Shown: positions 5,476-8,245 of the stretch, piece by piece | Numbering within the stretch: the first letter of the stretch is position 1 | Layout: the number at the start of each line of letters is the position of its first letter | NCBI GenBank assembly: GCA_041569895.1 | Contig: JBFFXF010000310.1 | Location: 1 to 8,245 of the forward strand | Length of the DNA: 8,245 bases | Direction of reading: 5' to 3' | DNA from: JBFFXF01 sp041569895 | GTDB lineage: Bacteria > Planctomycetota > UBA8108 > JACQVS01 | Position numbers and translations under genes: made by a program | The notes under the pieces: generated by a model | The model's input: only the letters and a program-made list of their open reading frames with translations | The model's database searches: none | What the model was told of the DNA's origin: nothing

Positions 5476-6671
5476 CGGCCGTACTCCTCTCGCTGATCGC
5501 GTCCGAGAACACCTGGGCCCTGTGGGCGATCATCGCCGCCTGGGTGGCCGTGTCGATCACGCTCGAGCAGCGGTACCGCTGGGCCCGAGTGATCTCCGGG
5601 CCGGTGCTGCTGCTCGGCGGCGCGTTGGTGCTCTCGACCGCGAGGGTGATCCCGACCCAGTCGCCCGTCTACGACGTGGTGTGGGACTACGTCGTCCCGG
5701 TCTGCGTGCCGCTGCTCCTCTTCCGCGCCAACGTCGTGCGCATCGTCCGCGAGAGCGGGCCGATGTTCCTGGCGTTTCACATCGCGGCGATCGGGACCGT
5801 CGCCGGGGCGTTCGTCGCCTTCCTGGCCCTGCGCCACAGCGGCCTGTCGGAGCTCATCGTGCTCCTCGGCATCATGACCGGGAGCTACACCGGCGGCAGC
5901 GTCAACTTCCTCGCGCTGACCGACCGGTACGATCCGCCCGAGAGCCTCGCCAACGCGCTGCTCGTCGCGGACAACGTCGTCATGGCGGTGCTCTTTCTGG
6001 TCTGCTTCTCGCTCACCTCGGTGCCGTTCCTGCGCCGGGCCTTCCGGACCCCGCACGCCGACGAGGTCGACCGCGCCGGCGACGACGCGACGGCCGCGTC
6101 GGATTACTGGAAGCCGAAGCCGATCTCCCTGCGCGACATCGCCCTGGCGCTGGCGATCGCCGTCGCCATTGCGGGAATCGCCAACCTCGCCGCGTCGGCG
6201 GTCAACGCGTCGCCCGCGCCCGACTGGATCAAGGCCGTGCTCGGCCAGTCGTATCTCGTGATCACCATCCTCTGCGTGCTCGTCGCCACCACCTGCGACC
6301 GCTGGCTGACGCGCATCCAGGGCGCCGATGAGCTCGGCACCTACCTGATCTACCTCTTCTTCTTCGTCCTCGGCGCGCCGGCCGACTTCGTCACCGTCGT
6401 CGTCAAGGCGCCGATCCTGCTCGTGCTCTGCGCCATCATGGCGATCACCAACCTCCTCGTCACCCTCGGCCTCTCATGGATCCTGCGCCGCCCCCTCGAG
6501 GAGGCCGCCCTCGCGGTCAACGTCACCCTCGGAGGCGCCCCGAGCGCGGCCGCCATGGCCATCGCCAAGGGCTGGACGTCACTCGTCGTCCCGTCGATCC
6601 TCGTCGGCATCTGGGGCTACATCGTCGGCACCTGGCTGGGAGCGGCGGTGATCCGGATGCTCGGGGGATGA
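5472..6671 (+). CDS. DUF819-family integral membrane protein (YjcL-like)
   Basis: This 399-residue protein has about eleven or twelve hydrophobic helices (roughly 13-30, 39-56, 71-86, 97-120, 126-140, 160-182, 221-243, 258-276, 289-307, 312-335 and 370-396). The family's two Gly-rich motifs lie in the two halves, as expected for an inverted-repeat transporter fold: GSYTGGSVNFLAL (137-149), and NVTLGGAPSAAAMA (350-363). A charged loop (about 190-220) separates the halves. Length matches the family (about 380-400). The function of DUF819 is not established; a transporter of a small organic molecule is an inference from the fold. It starts with GTG overlapping the hydrolase stop codon by four bases (GTGA, 5472-5475), so it is translationally coupled to that gene. 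An earlier in-frame start at 5007 would run through the hydrolase gene and is rejected. A C-rich hexamer array follows the stop directly. Confidence 0.87.
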   Translation: MTAVLLSLIASENTWALWAIIAAWVAVSITLEQRYRWARVISGPVLLLGGALVLSTARVIPTQSPVYDVVWDYVVPVCVPLLLFRANVVRIVRESGPMFLAFHIAAIGTVAGAFVAFLALRHSGLSELIVLLGIMTGSYTGGSVNFLALTDRYDPPESLANALLVADNVVMAVLFLVCFSLTSVPFLRRAFRTPHADEVDRAGDDATAASDYWKPKPISLRDIALALAIAVAIAGIANLAASAVNASPAPDWIKAVLGQSYLVITILCVLVATTCDRWLTRIQGADELGTYLIYLFFFVLGAPADFVTVVVKAPILLVLCAIMAITNLLVTLGLSWILRRPLEEAALAVNVTLGGAPSAAAMAIAKGWTSLVVPSILVGIWGYIVGTWLGAAVIRMLGG

Positions 6672-6715
6672 CGTCCCCGTCCCCGTCCCCGTTCCCGTGC
6701 CCGTGCCCGTGCCCG
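6672..6715. repeat. Hexanucleotide array (CGTNCC)7, G-rich on the minus strand
   Basis: It starts one base after the DUF819 stop. Seven perfect 6-base units follow: CGTCCC three times, CGTTCC once, CGTGCC three times, then a partial CGAG. Only the fourth base varies. On the minus strand it reads CGGGNA, the same family as the array at 8179-8245 but in the opposite orientation. The minus strand has GGG tracts every six bases with three-base loops, the standard G-quadruplex pattern. There is no T-run, so it is not a normal terminator, though it could impede polymerase after DUF819. Confidence 0.9.
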
Positions 6716-6752
6716 AGACGAAAGCGCGGCCGACGTCCGACGAGGACGGGAA

Positions 6753-6779
6753 CGCAGATTGCGCAGATGACGCAGATTG
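6753..6779. repeat. Three 9-mer units CGCAGATTG / CGCAGATGA / CGCAGATTG
   Basis: There are three head-to-tail 9-base units; the first and third are identical and the middle differs at its last two bases. Repeats of the type 'acgcagattgcgcagatgacgcag' look like a family dispersed in environmental bacterial genomes, though I cannot confirm copy number here. They match neither of the neighbouring 6-base arrays. Confidence 0.75.
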
Positions 6780-6794
6780 GGGAACGCGTCTCGC

Positions 6795-6806
6795 TCCGAC
6801 GTCGGA
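6795..6806. repeat. 12-bp perfect palindrome TCCGACGTCGGA
   Basis: TCCGAC is followed directly by GTCGGA. A related CGACGTCCGAC sits upstream at 6731-6741. The palindrome lies between the 9-mer array and the TCGGNN array and shares the TCGG core of the latter, so it may be its inverted edge rather than a protein site. Confidence 0.5.
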
Positions 6807-6840
6807 CTCGAATCTCCGTCTCTGATCTCTGACTCTCACC

Positions 6841-6918
6841 TCGGAGTCGGAATCGGAATCGGTGTCGGAATCGGTGTCGGAATCCGTGTCGGTGTCGGAG
6901 TCGGTGTCGGGCTCGGCC
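6841..6918. repeat. Hexanucleotide array (TCGGNN)13
   Basis: There are thirteen 6-base units whose first four bases are TCGG (one is TCCG) and whose last two are AA, TG or AG in most copies, then GC and CC at the right edge. It has GG rather than GGG tracts, so it is distinct from the CGGGNN arrays. In-frame translations give Ser/Val/Glu or Asp/Ser/Thr dipeptide runs, which explains the false open frames here. Confidence 0.9.
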
Positions 6919-6975
6919 CTCGAAGTCCGCCGACTCGGCTCAGACGGTCGCCACGCCACCGACGCCGAGGGTTTT

Positions 6976-7011
6976 CGGGACCGGGCCCGGGTCCGGGTCC
7001 GGGAACGGGAA
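6976..7011. repeat. Hexanucleotide array (CGGGNN)6 beside the oxoamine synthase stop
   Basis: There are six units: CGGGAC, CGGGCC, CGGGTC twice and CGGGAA twice, ending seven bases before the stop of the minus-strand gene. The plus strand has GGG tracts with three-base loops, a G-quadruplex pattern. The palindrome CCGGGCCCGG (6981-6990) lies inside and could form a hairpin in the 3' end of the oxoamine synthase transcript, but no T-run follows. Confidence 0.85.
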
Positions 7012-7018
7012 GGAGGGT

Positions 7019-8122
7019 TCAACACACGCGACGCAACGCCCCCAGCCCCCGGTCGATCTGCTCCCCCGTATGCGCCGCCGTCACCGCCATGCGGAAGTAC
7101 CCGCCCTCCGGTCCGCCGGGATAGTGGATGTACGGCACCAGCACGCCGCGCACGACGAGCTCCGCGGCGGCTCGCTCGTTGGTCGCGCGGTCGCCGAGGA
7201 CGAACTGGGCGATCGGCATCGGCGAGTCGGCGAACTCGATGCCGAGCTCGTCGAGGCCGCGCTTCAGGCGTTCGGTGTTCTGTCGCAGTCGCGTTCGCAG
7301 GGCGTCGTCGGCGCAGGCCAGGTCGAGCGCGGTGAGGGCCGCGGAGGCCATCGCGGGCGGGAGCGGCGTCGCGCCGGTCCAGGCGCCGCTCGTTCCGATC
7401 CGGTCGCCGAGCGCGGTCGGTCCGCTGACGAAGCCGCCGAAGCAGCCGAGCGCCTTGCTGAACGTGGCGGCGAGGAGGACCTCGCGGTGGGGGATGCCGA
7501 GGTGCTCCGGCGTGCCGCGACCGCGCTCGCCGAGGACGCCGAAGCCGTGCGCGTCGTCGAGGAGCAGGCCGCCGTCGAGCTCGCGCGCAACGGCGAGGAG
7601 GTCGTCGATCGGCGCCAGGAGGCCGCTGGTCGGGAACACCGCGTCGGTCGCCAGCAGCGGGCGCCGGCCCTCCGATCGGGCCGCGGTGGCGATCGCCCGG
7701 GCGTGCCCGGCGTCACGGTGCCGGTAGGCGGCGTGCGATCGGCCGGCGAGGAGCGAGGCGGCGTCCCGCAGGCTCGAGTGGGCCAGCTCATCGGCGACCA
7801 GGACGTCGAAGCCGTCGCCGAGCGCCTGGCAGAGGACGTGGTTCCCGAGGTACGCGCTCGATACGATGAACGCGGCGTCGACCTCGAGGAGCTCGCGCAG
7901 CCGCGACTCGAGCTCGAGGTGGGGCGCGGCCGTGCCGGAGGTCGTCCGCGAGCCGCTCGAGCTGATCCCCCAGCGCGTCGCGCCGTCGCGCAGCGATTCG
8001 ACGACGGCCGGATGGCCGTTCAGTCCGAGGTAATTGGTGCCGCCGAGAAAGACGAGCCGGCGACCGTCGGAGACCACCTCGGGTCCGGCGGGGGAGTCGA
8101 GAATGATCCGGGGGAGTGCCAT
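7019..8122 (-). CDS. PLP-dependent alpha-oxoamine synthase-family enzyme (BioF/KBL-like)
   Basis: This 367-residue cytoplasmic enzyme is of the group containing 8-amino-7-oxononanoate synthase (BioF), glycine C-acetyltransferase (KBL) and relatives that condense an amino acid with an acyl-CoA, releasing CO2. Seen in order: GGTNYLGL (27-34), SGSRTTSGT (56-64), HSSL with the ring-stacking H115, the cofactor-binding DDAHGFGVLGERGRG (189-203), and TFSKALG with the PLP lysine K223. TGATPLPPA (249-257) and the terminal RMAVTAAHTGEQI (344-356) are also typical. Length is slightly below the usual 380-400. Which acyl-CoA it uses is not readable: no biotin, threonine-degradation or lipid gene is adjacent, so I give no symbol. 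The ATG at 8122 is preferred because the family starts close before this point and the frame upstream runs through the 8179-8245 repeat array; an ATG at 8131 is also possible. No Shine-Dalgarno site is seen at either. Confidence 0.88.
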   Translation of the reverse strand: MALPRIILDSPAGPEVVSDGRRLVFLGGTNYLGLNGHPAVVESLRDGATRWGISSSGSRTTSGTAAPHLELESRLRELLEVDAAFIVSSAYLGNHVLCQALGDGFDVLVADELAHSSLRDAASLLAGRSHAAYRHRDAGHARAIATAARSEGRRPLLATDAVFPTSGLLAPIDDLLAVARELDGGLLLDDAHGFGVLGERGRGTPEHLGIPHREVLLAATFSKALGCFGGFVSGPTALGDRIGTSGAWTGATPLPPAMASAALTALDLACADDALRTRLRQNTERLKRGLDELGIEFADSPMPIAQFVLGDRATNERAAAELVVRGVLVPYIHYPGGPEGGYFRMAVTAAHTGEQIDRGLGALRRVC

Positions 8123-8129
8123 CGGGAGC

Positions 8130-8135
8130 ATTGTA
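8130..8135 (-). promoter_or_regulatory. Candidate -10 box (TACAAT) for the oxoamine synthase gene
   Basis: Read on the minus strand, TACAAT matches TATAAT at five of six positions and is followed by seven bases and then the ATG at 8122. The RNA would start at or just before that ATG, giving a leaderless message, which fits the missing Shine-Dalgarno site. There is no good -35 hexamer at 17 bp. The box also overlaps the alternative ATG at 8131, so only one of the two readings can be right. Confidence 0.35.
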
Positions 8136-8178
8136 GCCGACCCGGCGGCGATCTGGTGGGTCGCAGGCAGGACGAGAC

Positions 8179-8245
8179 CGGGAACGGGCACGGGGACGGG
8201 CACGGGGACGGGAACGGGGACGGGAACGGGAACGGGACCGGGAAC
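8179..8245. repeat. Hexanucleotide array (CGGGNA)11, running off the window edge
   Basis: There are eleven units of CGGGAA, CGGGCA or CGGGGA, with one CGGGAC, then a further C at the window end, so the array probably continues. Its orientation is opposite to the array at 6672-6715; the two are reverse complements of one family and flank the oxoamine synthase gene. The plus strand has GGG every six bases and could form G-quadruplexes. It begins 56 bases upstream of the gene's ATG and may lie at or upstream of its promoter. Confidence 0.9.

Larger units (their letters stand above)
6716..7018. other. Gene-free region of stacked short tandem repeats
   Basis: No gene is supported between the DUF819 stop and the oxoamine synthase stop. 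Frames that stay open do so because 6-base repeats cannot produce stop codons; they encode dipeptide runs such as Ser-Asp/Thr-Asp or Gly-Thr. The region contains a 9-mer array (6753-6779), a palindrome (6795-6806), and hexamer arrays at 6841-6918 and 6976-7011. It lies between two convergent genes. Confidence 0.75.

Noticed and set aside
6672..7018. CRISPR array
   Set aside because: Units are 6 or 9 bp with no spacers of 25-45 bp and no cas genes are near.
6579..7025. Minus-strand frame with long Asp/Ser/Thr and Gly/Thr dipeptide runs, resembling a repeat protein
   Set aside because: The runs come from non-coding 6-base arrays, which cannot make stops; there is no start with a ribosome site, and non-repeat parts show no domain.
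8123..8203. N-terminal extension of the oxoamine synthase (Pro-Val run)
   Set aside because: It is translation of the CGGGNA array and is not found in this enzyme family; starts at 8122 or 8131 fit better.

Overview
The window is high-GC bacterial DNA (roughly two-thirds G+C by eye). It probably comes from an uncultured Planctomycetota-like bacterium. The best lineage clue is the C-terminal module 'xSDAxxxLxxLFLxGxPxP...D.TPD.LxC', a dockerin-like ending that I associate with planctomycete (and some other environmental-lineage) secreted proteins. It occurs twice: at the very left edge (the end of a gene that starts outside the window) and at the end of the 465-residue protein on the minus strand. 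The intergenic repeats (CACAGAG, CGCAGATTG, CGGGNN hexamers) fit the same kind of genome. The lineage is inferred; there is no rRNA or other marker gene here, and I saw no tRNA.

Layout. 1-135: the 3' end of a dockerin-like protein gene (+). 136-546: no gene; holds a 290-bp inverted-repeat element with a perfect 12-bp central hairpin. 547-1539 (-): a stand-alone MetE C-terminal-type (zinc-dependent methyltransferase fold) protein with all four zinc ligands. 1540-1613: a compact divergent promoter region with a perfect TATAAT and a 7-4-7 palindrome. 1614-2117 (+): a small lipoprotein with an EF-hand-like loop. 2169-3566 (-): a secreted cohesin-like/FnIII-like/TIG/dockerin-like protein, convergent with the lipoprotein. 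3567-3726: a second divergent intergenic region with a TCTCTCG repeat cluster. 3727-5475 and 5472-6671 (+): a beta-lactamase-family serine hydrolase and a DUF819 membrane protein overlapping by 4 bp (GTGA), a translationally coupled pair. 6672-7018: no gene; three different hexanucleotide arrays plus a 9-mer array. 7019-8122 (-): a PLP-dependent alpha-oxoamine synthase-family enzyme (BioF/KBL-like). 8179-8245: another hexanucleotide array running off the right edge.

How the genes fit together. The only clear operon is serine hydrolase plus DUF819. The coupling suggests that an exported hydrolase makes or trims a small molecule, perhaps a peptide or amide, which the membrane protein handles; the substrate is unknown. 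The other genes are single units separated by divergent or convergent junctions. No mobile-element gene, CRISPR array or defence gene was seen. The most unusual features are non-coding: the inverted-repeat element at 205-494, and the G-tract hexamer arrays, two of which lie in opposite orientation on either side of the oxoamine synthase gene.
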